Notes: generated by a model not told the origin, from the sequence alone. DNA of 64,000 nucleotides from Bacteroidota bacterium (GCA_021813905.1 JAKAJH010000007.1:1-64000), one strand, 5' to 3'. Positions 1 through 9,511 are shown, counted from the first letter of the stretch. Numbers and translations: made by a program.

Positions 1-10
1 TCTGGTGGCG

Positions 11-1114
11 CTAGCGGACGCTGGGGGCATGTGGTTCGCCGGTTCCCGTGGGTTCTGACATCGCGTGGCGACGGGCCAGTGCTTCTTCGACGATCATTCG
101 GAGCGTTTGGGGGAATGAGAATCCCGCCTTCTCCGCGGACTCCATGAACGACACGCCTTCCGTGAGGTCCGGGTTTGGATTCACCTCCAGCACATATGCT
201 CGGCCGTTGGGGGAGAGGCGCACATCGATGCGCGCGTAGTCGCGGCATCCGGTGATGCGGTACGCCTCGAGGCACATTTGCTCCACCTTCTTGCGGATTG
301 TCGCGGACAATCTGGCGGGGCAGACCGCGTGGACGCGGTGGAATACGATGTCGAGGGGATCCCATTTTGCCGCATAACTGATGATGCGGGGATATCCGCG
401 CGGCAAGGCGGAGAAGTCAAACTCTATCATGGGCAACACGACGGGAGGGCCATTTCCGAGGATCGAGACGTGAAGTTCTCGGCCGTCGATGTATTCCTCC
501 ACCAGAATGGGAGGCGCGAATCGCGCGAAGGCCCAGTCGATCCGCCGGCGAAGTTGCCGGTCGTTGTACACGACGGAGCCGCCCTCGACGCCCGACGAAG
601 CATCTTCGCGGCCCGGCTTGACGATGAGCGGAAAGCGCAGACCGTGGTCCCGGTCCTGGCGGGAGGTCTGGAGCAGCCGGGCTCGCGGTGTCGGGACGCC
701 ATGAGCCGTCAAAAGCTTCTTGGTCAGACCTTTCCGTTGGCAGACGGCCAGACCGAACGGCGGAGCGCCGGTGTACGGGATGCGGAACAGTTCATACACC
801 CCGGCGACATCCATCTCCCGTTCCGGGTTGTTGTGAAAGTGTTCGACAAGATTGAAGATCACGTCGGGCGGCCGGTGTGCCAGCGTGTGCAGGAGGCGCG
901 GAAGGTTTTCCTCGACGTTCACCAGGCGGACGCGAAATCCTTCGGCTCGGAGGGCTTTTGCCAGGGCCTCATATTCCTCCATGCTTGTGGCCACATGGAT
1001 GTCGTATTCCGGTTTGAACCCGAGTGTGGAGGGATCGATATCGCGGAGCTTCTCGTATTCGTCCTCTCCGGTCAGGTTGAAGAGGATCGCGACTGTGGGC
1101 TGTTTACGGGGCAT
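11..1114 (-). CDS. D-alanine-D-alanine ligase-like ATP-grasp protein
   Basis: A 367-aa ATP-grasp carboxylate-amine ligase. Such enzymes join a carboxylate to an amine through an acyl-phosphate using ATP. The central part carries KPGREDASSGVEGG, the ATP-grasp loop seen in D-Ala-D-Ala ligases, then a VEEYIDGRELHVSILG strand and the metal-binding end LEVNPNPDL. I start it at the ATG at 1114, preceded by AGGAAG, where a typical Rossmann start MPRKQPTVAILFN begins; an upstream in-frame start at 1255 would add 47 unlikely residues. It diverges from a C39-like peptidase gene across 119 bp, so a ligase/peptidase pair acting on the same peptide is possible. It is probably not the housekeeping Ddl: the N-terminal half diverges and no mur or fts genes are near. 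Its substrate cannot be told from sequence. Confidence 0.8.
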   Translation of the reverse strand: MPRKQPTVAILFNLTGEDEYEKLRDIDPSTLGFKPEYDIHVATSMEEYEALAKALRAEGFRVRLVNVEENLPRLLHTLAHRPPDVIFNLVEHFHNNPEREMDVAGVYELFRIPYTGAPPFGLAVCQRKGLTKKLLTAHGVPTPRARLLQTSRQDRDHGLRFPLIVKPGREDASSGVEGGSVVYNDRQLRRRIDWAFARFAPPILVEEYIDGRELHVSILGNGPPVVLPMIEFDFSALPRGYPRIISYAAKWDPLDIVFHRVHAVCPARLSATIRKKVEQMCLEAYRITGCRDYARIDVRLSPNGRAYVLEVNPNPDLTEGVSFMESAEKAGFSFPQTLRMIVEEALARRHAMSEPTGTGEPHAPSVR

Positions 1115-1129
1115 GGGGTGTTCTTCCTG

Positions 1130-1150
1130 CCGAATATCCGGAACATTCGG
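1130..1150. promoter_or_regulatory. Nested dyad in divergent intergenic region
   Basis: A 21-bp inverted repeat: CCGAAT and ATTCGG arms flank an inner TCCGGA palindrome. It lies in the 119-bp gap between the divergent ATP-grasp and C39-like genes, where a shared operator would sit. Inference only; no regulator gene is adjacent. Confidence 0.3.
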
Positions 1151-1233
1151 ACGATTGGCAAGGCGATGCGGTTTGCTATTGGATCGAAGAATGGGTAGTT
1201 TCTGTCCCACTTCACGGGACCGATCTTCTTGCC

Positions 1234-2115
1234 ATGAGCTTCTATCCACAGCCAAACGAGTGGACGTGCGGGCCGTTTGCCCTCAAGAACGCGCTGATCA
1301 TCCACGGAATCATGGTGGACGAGAAGGAGATCTCGCGCATCGCCGGCACGCACTGGTGGAGCGGAACGGACGAGATCCAGCTTGCGAAAGCAGCGCGGGC
1401 GTTCGGTTGCGACCTGCAGATGGTGCGCAAGTACCAGGCGGAACGCGCACGCCGCGTGCTCACCTCATTCCTGCGGCAGGGAATCCCCACGCTGCTGTGT
1501 GTTCAGGAATGGAGCCACTGGATCGCGGTTGTGAAGGAGGAGAAGGGAAAGTTTATCCTGCTTGACAGCGTCGATCCCGCCGTTCTGACCATCTCGTCGT
1601 GGAGCACGCTGCGAAATACCTGGGTCTATCACCAGCAGGATCCGTACGACGATGAATCGGTGCACACGATCTACGATCTGCATCCGGTGATTCCGCGCGT
1701 TCGGATCAAGACGCGGGCGAACATGTCACTGGCGCGGGCGCGGTACCTGCGTCACAAGAACAATCGGAATTTTGCGCGTCTGTGGGACGAGTACCTGGAG
1801 GATCTGCTCTCGATCTGCAAAGCGCGCACGCCGCTGTCCGAGAATGTGTTCTCGCTGGGGGAATTTCTGCGACGGCACGAAGCGATGATTCTGGATCAGG
1901 TGGAGTTCTGGCACGGGCGCGTCGATCGCCGGGCCGCGCGGAAGATCCTGGAGAACATGCACCTCGTGGCCGACACCTACGGCCTGGTGGTCCACCAGGA
2001 AGATGAAAAGCGCGCCATCGCGGGTCTGACCGCGATCCTCATGCTCTGGGCGGCGGGGAAGTACGGCGTGGATCCGGTGTATGAAGCGGCTCCGGTCAAG
2101 CGCCGCCGACGGTAG
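1234..2115 (+). CDS. C39-like papain-fold cysteine peptidase family protein
   Basis: A 293-aa protein with no signal peptide. Its first ~115 residues match the C39/papain-like fold: Q6 as oxyanion residue, C12 in TCGPFALKNAL, H95 in EWSHWIAVV and D111 in LLDSVDP form a plausible triad with normal spacing. Residues ~150-290 are an arginine-rich helical extension without a recognised domain. C39 peptidases normally cut after double-glycine leaders and are fused to ABC exporters; this one is free-standing and has no exporter beside it. It is divergent from an ATP-grasp ligase and ends 9 bp before the convergent 605-aa gene. No clear ribosome binding site precedes the ATG. Peptidase fold is well supported; actual substrate or activity is unknown. 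Confidence 0.7.
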   Translation: MSFYPQPNEWTCGPFALKNALIIHGIMVDEKEISRIAGTHWWSGTDEIQLAKAARAFGCDLQMVRKYQAERARRVLTSFLRQGIPTLLCVQEWSHWIAVVKEEKGKFILLDSVDPAVLTISSWSTLRNTWVYHQQDPYDDESVHTIYDLHPVIPRVRIKTRANMSLARARYLRHKNNRNFARLWDEYLEDLLSICKARTPLSENVFSLGEFLRRHEAMILDQVEFWHGRVDRRAARKILENMHLVADTYGLVVHQEDEKRAIAGLTAILMLWAAGKYGVDPVYEAAPVKRRRR

Positions 2116-2124
2116 GCACGCCGG

Positions 2125-3942
2125 TCAGCCGATCGCGGGCGCGAGGTCGAAGAGGCCGGCGAGTTCTTCCTCAAGATCGCGCAACTCTTCCGCCATCCGC
2201 TGCCGGTATTCCTCCGTGAGCTTCGCAATCTGCGGTATGAGCGAACGGTAGTACGCGATCCCCGCCAGCAGGTTCTCCCGAAACGCCTCGTATTCCTTCT
2301 GCTCCTTTGCCGTCAGCGCATCCAGACGTTTCATCAGCTCGCCGCGGAGGTAGGCCACGGACAGTCTCAGCTCGTTGACGAAGACGTGCGACCGATCCAC
2401 GCCCCGAAGCAGATCGATCCGTCCGTAGATGTGACTGAGCATTTCTTCGAGTGACGCGGTTCGGGTGAAGTAGGCGAGGTTCGGGCCCGGGCAGACGGCG
2501 ACCGCCAGCGGGAGGCGTTCTTCTTCCGGGTGGTCGTCATTGATCAGGGCGGCGGCGGCCAGGTCCTCGCAAAGACATGCCTTTTGCGTAATGGCCGCAA
2601 TGCGGCGGTCCCGTTCTTCGTCGGAGAGGCCCAGGTCGACGATCTGCCGGATCTTGTGCGCCTGATACTGTCGCGAGGCCGTGCAGATGGGCTCGGCGGT
2701 GAATTCGGTGTTGGAGACGAGAAACTTCTTCGTGCACGGACTTCCCGGTCGTGCGTCGGAGACGCGTCGTTGAATGAGCTCTTCGCTGCCGCTTCCGCGC
2801 AGATTGTTGAACGGAACGCCGAGCGGTGAGGCGTCACTCAGGTAGAAGTCTTCCGCGGATGCGCGGGCCAGCTGTTCGCGGGTTGCATCGTCCACATTGG
2901 TCGCCTCGGGCACCAGGAGGAACGGCGATCCCCAGCCGGTACCGTCCACCCCGTAGTGTTCGCGCAGGAACGCGTCTTCGTCCGCCGTGCCGATACCGCC
3001 CTGGACGGTGAGGCGCTGCGGGAGGGGCTGCGCCGGAACGGGAAGTTGGCGGCTCCGGAGGGCGTCCGTATACAGCGAGTGGAGTTCCTCGCGAAGCGGA
3101 TCGCGATGGGTCCGGAATTCCTCGAGGATCGGTCCGAGCAGGTCGCCGCCGGACACGAACGCATGTCCGCCGCAATTCAGCCCCGATTCGATCCGGAATT
3201 CGGATGTCCACACGCCTTTGCGGGCGAGCAGTTTCCCCTGAATGAGCGCGGAACGGTAGTCGCTGACCTTGAGCACAACGCGGTTCTTGATGACGCCGTC
3301 GGCGTCGGGCAGAAATTCCGGACGGCTGGCGATGTAAGAGAAAAGCCGCTGATTGAGTCCGGCGGAGAGGATCACGGATGAGCGCAGCTCGCTTTCCGCG
3401 AATCCCCGGAGAGCCGCCAGCGCATCGGAGAACTCGGGCGGCAACGGCTGCTTGTGCCGGTCCGTATTCTGTTTGTCCAGCTTTGTCATGATGTTGACGT
3501 CGATTTCGCCCGGGACGATCCGCTCGCGGAGCTGTTCCTGCAGGCGACGGCGTTCGGCGGTGTCGGGCGTCTCCGTCATGCGGCGATACAGTTTCTTGAG
3601 GGGTGAGGAGTCGGCGAGCATCTCGAAGTACTTCGTGAGATCGCCGCCGGCCTCGAAGGCGGAAGTCTTCAGCGCCGCCAGCTGCGTGCGAACGATGCGA
3701 TGGACGAGATTGAGATACGCCGTGATCCGCCGTGCGCGCGCATCGTGCTCGTGCGGACCGATGGGGACGTACGGCTCGCGGTGCAGCCCGGCGTACTGGC
3801 GCCGCATGTGTTCGATGAGCACGTCGTCGACGATCGAGATGACGGACGAAATGCCGAAGCGGGCGACGCGGACGGGTGTGTCGATCGAGAACGCCAGTCC
3901 AAGGACGGGAATGTGGAACGTATGGGGTGACGCCGAACTCAT
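2125..3942 (-). CDS. Cysteine-rich protein, nitronate-monooxygenase-like features, unknown function
   Basis: A 605-aa protein without signal peptide. The middle (about residues 230-420) has stretches recalling FMN-dependent TIM-barrel nitronate monooxygenase-like proteins: LNCGGHAFVSGGDLLGP, LTVQGGIGTADE and SPFLLVPEATNVDD. Cysteines then follow in SPCTKKF, PICTAS, KACLCEDL and AVCPGPN, suggestive of a metal or Fe-S site. The last ~90 residues are highly charged and probably coiled coil (KEQKEYEAFRENLL, EEYRQRMAEELRDLEEELAGL). Start ATG at 3942 is preceded by GAGAG. The fold call is a weak resemblance; the protein may be a conserved hypothetical of the Bacteroidota/Chlorobiota. It is convergent with the C39-like gene. 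Confidence 0.55.
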   Translation of the reverse strand: MSSASPHTFHIPVLGLAFSIDTPVRVARFGISSVISIVDDVLIEHMRRQYAGLHREPYVPIGPHEHDARARRITAYLNLVHRIVRTQLAALKTSAFEAGGDLTKYFEMLADSSPLKKLYRRMTETPDTAERRRLQEQLRERIVPGEIDVNIMTKLDKQNTDRHKQPLPPEFSDALAALRGFAESELRSSVILSAGLNQRLFSYIASRPEFLPDADGVIKNRVVLKVSDYRSALIQGKLLARKGVWTSEFRIESGLNCGGHAFVSGGDLLGPILEEFRTHRDPLREELHSLYTDALRSRQLPVPAQPLPQRLTVQGGIGTADEDAFLREHYGVDGTGWGSPFLLVPEATNVDDATREQLARASAEDFYLSDASPLGVPFNNLRGSGSEELIQRRVSDARPGSPCTKKFLVSNTEFTAEPICTASRQYQAHKIRQIVDLGLSDEERDRRIAAITQKACLCEDLAAAALINDDHPEEERLPLAVAVCPGPNLAYFTRTASLEEMLSHIYGRIDLLRGVDRSHVFVNELRLSVAYLRGELMKRLDALTAKEQKEYEAFRENLLAGIAYYRSLIPQIAKLTEEYRQRMAEELRDLEEELAGLFDLAPAIG

Positions 3943-4526
3943 GTCGCACTCTCGATGAATGGAATAATGTCGGTTGACGCGGACAGTCGCTTCGCCGGTT
4001 GTGCCGTCGGCGATGGAGCGTCAGAGGAACCGGGCGAATTCTCACGACGGAACAGCTGCAGTCGTCGCGGAGTGATGGAGGCAGGGTGAAGATGAACAGA
4101 CCCAGGCTTCGTGGCTCCCGGGTCCTTGCAGTCGCGCACGAATCACCCATCTGCACAAACCATTCTCTTCTATAGAGTAGCGAATTCCGAGGGGAATGTC
4201 AATAAAACTGGCTCGGCGTGCGGGTGTTGAGAGAAGGACGGAGTGCGGAAGTCCCACGCGCTTCGCGAATGTGACGAAACGGGGGTGACGCCGGCGAGTT
4301 GTCGGCCAATAGAGGGTGAAAATCAGGCGAGAGAAGAGGCGGGTGTCTCGCGTGGCAGGGCACGGGAAAGATTCGTACTCGGGAATCCTGAGTGCGTGCC
4401 GGAGGACGACGGCGGGAATCATGATCCATTGTGAAAGACAGTTTTGTGAGTACATTTCCCCCCGGGGGAAGCCGCGTCTTACCGGAAGTTCTGCTTTCAC
4501 AGAATGCTCTCTTGCGATGAGGAGAT
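3943..4526. other. 584-bp intergenic region, promoters expected on both sides
   Basis: No convincing gene is seen; the small frames here lack coding character. It separates the minus-strand 605-aa gene from the plus-strand beta-mannosidase, so it should carry both promoters. A G/C-rich near-palindrome, TTCCCCC-C-GGGGGAA, lies at 4456-4470, about 57 bp before the mannosidase start, and could be an operator. Confidence 0.4.
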
Positions 4527-6983
4527 ATGAGGCGGATTGAGCTGGGCGGTCAATGGCAGTTTCGTGTCGCGGCACGGCGGGCAAATGGTGCGCACGCGGA
4601 TGTGTCACACTGGATGAGTGCCGTCGTTCCGGGAACGGTTCATACCGATCTGATGGCGGCGGGCATTATCCCCGACCCGTTCGTTCGGCGGAACGAGCTT
4701 GACGCGCAGTGGGTGGAGCACGAGTCCTGGATCTACCGACGTGTCTTCGAGCTCGAGGAAGATTTCCTGCGGGAAGACAGGATCCAGCTTGTCGCCGAAG
4801 GCCTTGATACGTACGCGCATATCACGATCAACCGAAGAGCTGTGGGCGAGACGGACAACATGTTCATTGCCCACCGGTTTGATGTGAAGAGATTTCTCAA
4901 GATCGGCCAAAACGTGATCGAGATCCGTTTTGATTCGCCGGTTGCACGCTCGAAGGCGCTCGAGCAGAAGCACGGTGCGCTTACCGCCGCACCGGAGCCG
5001 CATCGTGTCTATGTGCGCAAGGCCCAGTACTCATTCGGCTGGGACTGGGGCCCGAAGCTGACGACCTCCGGCATCTGGCGTCCGATCAGGCTGGAAGCGT
5101 TCTCCGCATGTCGCGTCGCAGACGTCCGCGTACGAACTGTGCGCATTGCGGATGACGCCGCCGAGGTTCGGATCGATGTTGCCCTTCAGAAATCAACGTC
5201 GCGTCCCGTCTCGCTCGACATCCGGATCACAGGACCAGGATGCGACGTTTCGAAAACGATAAAGGGAACAGGTGCCGCGGCGTCCCTTCGTGTCCGGCTT
5301 CCGCATGCGCAGCTCTGGTGGCCGAACGGGTACGGCGAGCAGCCGCTGTACCGCGCGGATGTTCGTGCGTCCGTCGGCGGATCGGAATGCGATGCCGCGG
5401 GAACGAGCTTCGGCATCCGGAGTGTTCGTCTGGTGCAGGAGCGGGACGCCGAAGGCCGCTCATTCATCATCGAAGTCAACGGAGTCCCGATTTTCTGTAA
5501 GGGCTCCGACTGGATCCCGTCGGATTCATTCCTCCCGCGGATCACGGACGGGACGTACGAGCGGCTGCTCACGGCAGCCCGCGATGCGCACATGAACATG
5601 ATCCGCATCTGGGGCGGCGGCATCTATGAGGACGATCGTTTCTATGAGCTCTGCGACCGGCTCGGATTGCTTGTGTGGCAGGACTTCATGTTCGCCTGCG
5701 GTGAATATCCCCAGTACGCGGAATTTTTCCGCAGCGTCCGCGCGGAGGCGGAAGCGGTGGTCGTTCGGCTGCGCAACCATCCCTCGCTTGCGGTCTGGTG
5801 CGGGAACAACGAGTGTGAATGGCTCTTCTGCAACGACAATCCCGGCAAAACGCCGAATGATATGACCGGGGCGCCGATCTTTCGCGACGTCCTGTCCGCC
5901 GTGTGCCGGGAGCTGGACGGCACACGCCCGTACTGGCGCAGCTCGCCGTTCGGACGGGGATTCCCGAATGCGGAATCGAACGGCAATCATCATCAGTGGA
6001 CTGTCTGGAGCGCCTGGAAAGACTATCCCGCCTACGAACAGGACCATGCGCGCTTTGTGACGGAATTCGGCTTTCAGGCGCCGGCGAACCGGCGCACGTA
6101 CGAGGAAGTGTTCGCGCCGGAGGATTTGTCCCCCCACAGCCCCGTGATGGAGCATCACAACAGACAGGTGGAGGGACCGGAACGGCTCGCGCGCTTCCAG
6201 GCCGCGCATTTCCCGCTGACAGACGATTTCGATCGCTTCATCTTTCAGGGGCAGATGGTGCAGGCGGAGGCGCTGAAGACGGCGATGGAGCACTGGCGCC
6301 GTCGTAAGTTCCGCACGGCCGGAGCGCTGTTCTGGCAGCTCAACGACTGCTGGCCGGTCAGCAGCTGGTCTGTCATCGACAGCGCGCTGCGTCCGAAGCC
6401 GGCGTACTTCTACGCTCGACGGTTCTTCGCGCCCGTCCTGGTGTCGTTCAAACGCACGGCGCACGGCGTGGAGGTGTGGGGCGTGAACGATCGTCTCTCA
6501 CCGGTGCGGGCGAAACTCGTTGTTTGCGCCCTGACCTTCGACGGTCACGAACTTTGGCGGGCGGAGAAGAACGTCGTTCTCAAAGCGAACGCATCCGCGC
6601 AACTCTTGTCCATTGATCCGTCGACCGTCAGTGGCTTTGATTCCGCTTCGTGCTATCTGTACACGCAGCTGCGTGGAGTGAACGGAGCAGAAAGTGAGAA
6701 TCGTTTGTATTTTTCCGAGCCGAAGCACCTGCAGTTGCCCAAGGCGAAGATCACGGTCGCATTTGAGCAGATCACCGGCGGCTTCACGGTCGCCCTCCGG
6801 GCAAATGCGCATGTCCGGGCTTTGTGGCTGCAAGTCGAAGGCGCAGACGGCCAATGGTTGGACAATTGCGTGGACCTGGAAGCGGGGGAATCGCGACGGA
6901 TCCGCTTCGAGACGCATCTGGATGAGACGCGGGTGCGATCCGCGTTTCGCATGCGCGCGATCTCACCCCTCGTCAATCACTGA
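4527..6983 (+). CDS. Beta-mannosidase, glycoside hydrolase family 2
   Basis: An 818-aa GH2 exo-beta-mannosidase, which releases mannose from the non-reducing end of beta-1,4-manno-oligosaccharides. It begins with the sugar-binding jelly roll (WQFRVAAR, VPGTVHTDLMAAGIIPDPF, WIYRRVF), continues with an immunoglobulin-like domain and then the TIM barrel. The acid/base E429 is in AVWCGNNECEW and the nucleophile E513 in VTEFGFQ, both textbook for the mannosidase branch. There is no signal peptide, so it is cytoplasmic and would act on imported mannobiose. ATG at 4527 follows a GAGGAGATATG context. An aldo/keto reductase follows 34 bp downstream. It fits with the GH26 mannanase of the main cluster. 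Confidence 0.93.
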   Translation: MRRIELGGQWQFRVAARRANGAHADVSHWMSAVVPGTVHTDLMAAGIIPDPFVRRNELDAQWVEHESWIYRRVFELEEDFLREDRIQLVAEGLDTYAHITINRRAVGETDNMFIAHRFDVKRFLKIGQNVIEIRFDSPVARSKALEQKHGALTAAPEPHRVYVRKAQYSFGWDWGPKLTTSGIWRPIRLEAFSACRVADVRVRTVRIADDAAEVRIDVALQKSTSRPVSLDIRITGPGCDVSKTIKGTGAAASLRVRLPHAQLWWPNGYGEQPLYRADVRASVGGSECDAAGTSFGIRSVRLVQERDAEGRSFIIEVNGVPIFCKGSDWIPSDSFLPRITDGTYERLLTAARDAHMNMIRIWGGGIYEDDRFYELCDRLGLLVWQDFMFACGEYPQYAEFFRSVRAEAEAVVVRLRNHPSLAVWCGNNECEWLFCNDNPGKTPNDMTGAPIFRDVLSAVCRELDGTRPYWRSSPFGRGFPNAESNGNHHQWTVWSAWKDYPAYEQDHARFVTEFGFQAPANRRTYEEVFAPEDLSPHSPVMEHHNRQVEGPERLARFQAAHFPLTDDFDRFIFQGQMVQAEALKTAMEHWRRRKFRTAGALFWQLNDCWPVSSWSVIDSALRPKPAYFYARRFFAPVLVSFKRTAHGVEVWGVNDRLSPVRAKLVVCALTFDGHELWRAEKNVVLKANASAQLLSIDPSTVSGFDSASCYLYTQLRGVNGAESENRLYFSEPKHLQLPKAKITVAFEQITGGFTVALRANAHVRALWLQVEGADGQWLDNCVDLEAGESRRIRFETHLDETRVRSAFRMRAISPLVNH

Positions 6984-7017
6984 ATGGTCTCCTGATCAGG
7001 GCGATGAAAGGATTGGA

Positions 7018-7986
7018 ATGAAGACGAGAGCACTGGGAACGAACGGACCGGAATTGACGGTGATCGGATTCGGCGCCTGGGCGATTGGCGGACCCTGGCT
7101 GTTCGGCTGGGGACCGGTCGATGATGCGAAGTCGGTCAAAGCCATTCAGAGCGCGATTGATCTGGGGATCAACTGGATCGACACGGCTGCGGTGTACGGA
7201 CTGGGCCACTCCGAAGAGATCGTTGCGCGGGCGCTCGACGGCGTGCGTGGACGTGTGTTCGTGGCGACGAAGTGCGGGCTGGTGTGGGACGACAAGGGAA
7301 ACGTGAAGAACGATCTTCACCCGGACAGCATCCGCCGCGAGGTTCACGCGAGCCTGAAACGTTTGCAGGTGGACACGATCGATCTGTATCAGTTTCACTG
7401 GCCCGATCCCGCGGTTCCGGTGGAGGACTCATGGGAGGCGATGTTGAAGCTTCAGCAGGAGGGAAAGGTCCGGTATGCCGGCGTGAGCAATTTCGATGTC
7501 CCGCTGCTGGAGCGTTGCGGCGCGCCGGGGCCGGTGCAGTCGCTTCAGCCGCCCTTCAGTCTGCTCAATCCTGCCGTGGCGGATTCGATCCTGCCATACT
7601 GCCGGAACAACGGCATCGGCGTGGTTGCGTACAGCCCCATGCAGTCGGGTCTGCTGAGCGGCACGTTCGATCTTGCGAAGCTCGCGCCGGACGACTGGCG
7701 GCGGAGGAACCAGATGTTCCGTGAACCGCGCTTCACCCGTGCAACGGCGATGGTGTCAGCGCTGAACGAAATGGCGAAATCATACCATGCGACGGTGGGC
7801 CAGCTGGCGATCGCGTGGGTGCTCAGGAATCCTGCGACCACGGCGGCCATCGTCGGCGGTCGGACGCCGGAGCAGGTGAAGGAGACGGCCGGTGCCGCGG
7901 ACATCAATCTCTCGGACGCTGATGTGGCACAACTGACACGGCTGTCGGAGGAATTTGCGCAATTCTCCGCGACGGCGGGGAGTTGA
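7018..7986 (+). CDS. Aldo/keto reductase
   Basis: A 322-aa NAD(P)H-dependent oxidoreductase of the AKR superfamily, reducing carbonyl groups of sugars or other aldehydes. The catalytic tetrad is complete: D55 and Y60 in WIDTAAVYG, K85 in VATKCG, H127 in YQFHWPD; the cofactor end is GGRTPEQVKE. I chose the ATG at 7018 because GAAAGGA stands 6 bp upstream and the protein then starts with the standard MKTRALGTNGPELTVIGFGAW. It is probably co-transcribed with the beta-mannosidase and may process a sugar made there. Substrate is not predictable. Confidence 0.9.
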   Translation: MKTRALGTNGPELTVIGFGAWAIGGPWLFGWGPVDDAKSVKAIQSAIDLGINWIDTAAVYGLGHSEEIVARALDGVRGRVFVATKCGLVWDDKGNVKNDLHPDSIRREVHASLKRLQVDTIDLYQFHWPDPAVPVEDSWEAMLKLQQEGKVRYAGVSNFDVPLLERCGAPGPVQSLQPPFSLLNPAVADSILPYCRNNGIGVVAYSPMQSGLLSGTFDLAKLAPDDWRRRNQMFREPRFTRATAMVSALNEMAKSYHATVGQLAIAWVLRNPATTAAIVGGRTPEQVKETAGAADINLSDADVAQLTRLSEEFAQFSATAGS

Positions 7987-8058
7987 AGTGAATGAAGTGT
8001 TGCAGAAGATGGAATAGCGGCGGATATTGGGATCGATCTGCTGACCGATCACAACGCC

Positions 8059-9255
8059 ATGTCTGACTCAACTCGCCGATCATCCTCGAAGTCGCTCCGG
8101 TTGCTGCTGTGCACCGCTGGTCTCCTCGTACCGGCGGTGCTGGCCGCGCAGGTCCTGCCGTTGCCGGATCGTCCCGCCGATGCTCTGAGTGGACGTCAGA
8201 TCATGCAGGCGCTCTGGTCCCTTTCACGGGCGAGCCGGGAGGATCGGGTGTTCACGGAAGTGATGCGAGGCAATGTCCCCGAGTTCATGCGCCATCTCGT
8301 CCCGGTCACCTCATCAGCGTCCATTGGCGGCGTGATGAAGTCCGTGACCTACTACGTCACGCCGGAATATCTCAGCCTCGGATCTGATGAGAACTACTTC
8401 CTGATGCCGATGTCGGCGCCGCTCGCGCAGCGCATCGCCGATGCCCTGCAATGCACGCTCCCGACGCGCAAGATGGTGAATGATATCTACGCCGCGGCCG
8501 GGCTCAAGCTCGCTCCCATGACGATCCCGCCGAGCGCCGCCATGATCACGGTCCCGGTCTTCGCGACGCACGATTCGCTGGTGCACGCGCAGTGCGATCC
8601 GGTGCGGATGACGTATCCATTCGGCACGCTCGTCGGGGGAACGCATAAAGATGTGGTCATCTCCAACAAGATCCGCACCAGTCTCAAGACGAATGTGCCG
8701 AAGCCGGTGGTCATTTACGGTTGGCACAAACTGGATGGCACCGTGTGGCAACCGCTCTACAATGGCCACGAAGAAACCTACGCGGATTATAGTCATGGCA
8801 TTCGCCTCGTGCAGGAGGCCGTCACGTATGGCGGAGCACCCACGACCGTCTCATCGATCTTGGAAGACACCGCGCTTTACATTCTGCTGAGTGATGAGGG
8901 CGTTATCCCGATCCCGCGTTACGGAGATGCTCCGACGGATGTTGAGCGATCTGTCGCGGCTGTGCCGGGTGATTACGGCCTTGCTCAGAATTTCCCGAAT
9001 CCCTTCAATCCCCGGACCACGATCCGTTTCGCGTTGCCATCGGTCGCGGAGGTTCGACTGACGGTGTTCGATCTTCTTGGACGGGAGGTGGTCACGCTCG
9101 CGGAAGGGGAGATGAGCGCTGGAGGTCACGTCATCGCATTTGACGGGGAGGGATTAGCCAGCGGGCCGTACTTCTGCCAATTGCGCTATGTGTGCCGGGC
9201 CGACGCGCACGCAACTCCGGTGGTGCAAACCCGAAAAATGGTGCTTGCCCGATAA
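8059..9255 (+). CDS. T9SS-exported protein of unknown function
   Basis: A 398-aa secreted protein. Residues ~14-35 form a signal peptide (LRLLLCTAGLLVPAVLAAQ). The body (about 40-300) has no family I can name; it includes the distinctive stretch VIYGWHKLDGTVWQPLYNGH. The final ~80 residues are a T9SS type A sorting domain beginning QNFPNPFNPRTTIRF and continuing with FDLLGREVVTL and a terminal KMVLAR, so the protein should cross the outer membrane and be attached or released. It lies 72 bp after the aldo/keto reductase gene. Exported and T9SS-sorted is secure; function unknown. Confidence 0.75.
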   Translation: MSDSTRRSSSKSLRLLLCTAGLLVPAVLAAQVLPLPDRPADALSGRQIMQALWSLSRASREDRVFTEVMRGNVPEFMRHLVPVTSSASIGGVMKSVTYYVTPEYLSLGSDENYFLMPMSAPLAQRIADALQCTLPTRKMVNDIYAAAGLKLAPMTIPPSAAMITVPVFATHDSLVHAQCDPVRMTYPFGTLVGGTHKDVVISNKIRTSLKTNVPKPVVIYGWHKLDGTVWQPLYNGHEETYADYSHGIRLVQEAVTYGGAPTTVSSILEDTALYILLSDEGVIPIPRYGDAPTDVERSVAAVPGDYGLAQNFPNPFNPRTTIRFALPSVAEVRLTVFDLLGREVVTLAEGEMSAGGHVIAFDGEGLASGPYFCQLRYVCRADAHATPVVQTRKMVLAR

Positions 9256-9324
9256 GAGCGTGAATTCCGGATTATTGCCGGGAAATCACTGCAGCAGCCG
9301 CGTATTACGCTCACGAAATGTGCG

Positions 9325-9341
9325 ACGCACCTAAGGTGCGT
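9325..9341. repeat. Perfect 8-bp inverted repeat
   Basis: ACGCACCT and AGGTGCGT arms around one base. It lies 70 bp after the T9SS protein gene. Without a T-tract it is more likely an operator or small hairpin than a terminator. Confidence 0.35.
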
Positions 9342-9511
9342 GGGATGATCGGGAATGCCCGACTGGCTCGACTGACGAGCTGTGAAGTTCCCTCGGTTGC
9401 TCGAAGAAAAATCTTTCTCCGTCTCTGCCACGGAAACCTTCAGATCCCGCACTCTGCCAGCCGCTTTGGGGCACGGCACACCGATGTCTGCCTGACACTG
9501 GACGGGATTCC

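Noticed and set aside
278-1198. Plus-strand frame of 306 aa opposite the ATP-grasp gene
   Set aside because: Antisense to clear ATP-grasp motifs, with no domain or ribosome binding site.
4202-4222. TGGCTC...TGCGG before the mannosidase as a sigma-54 element
   Set aside because: The GG to GC distance is two bases short of the required spacing.
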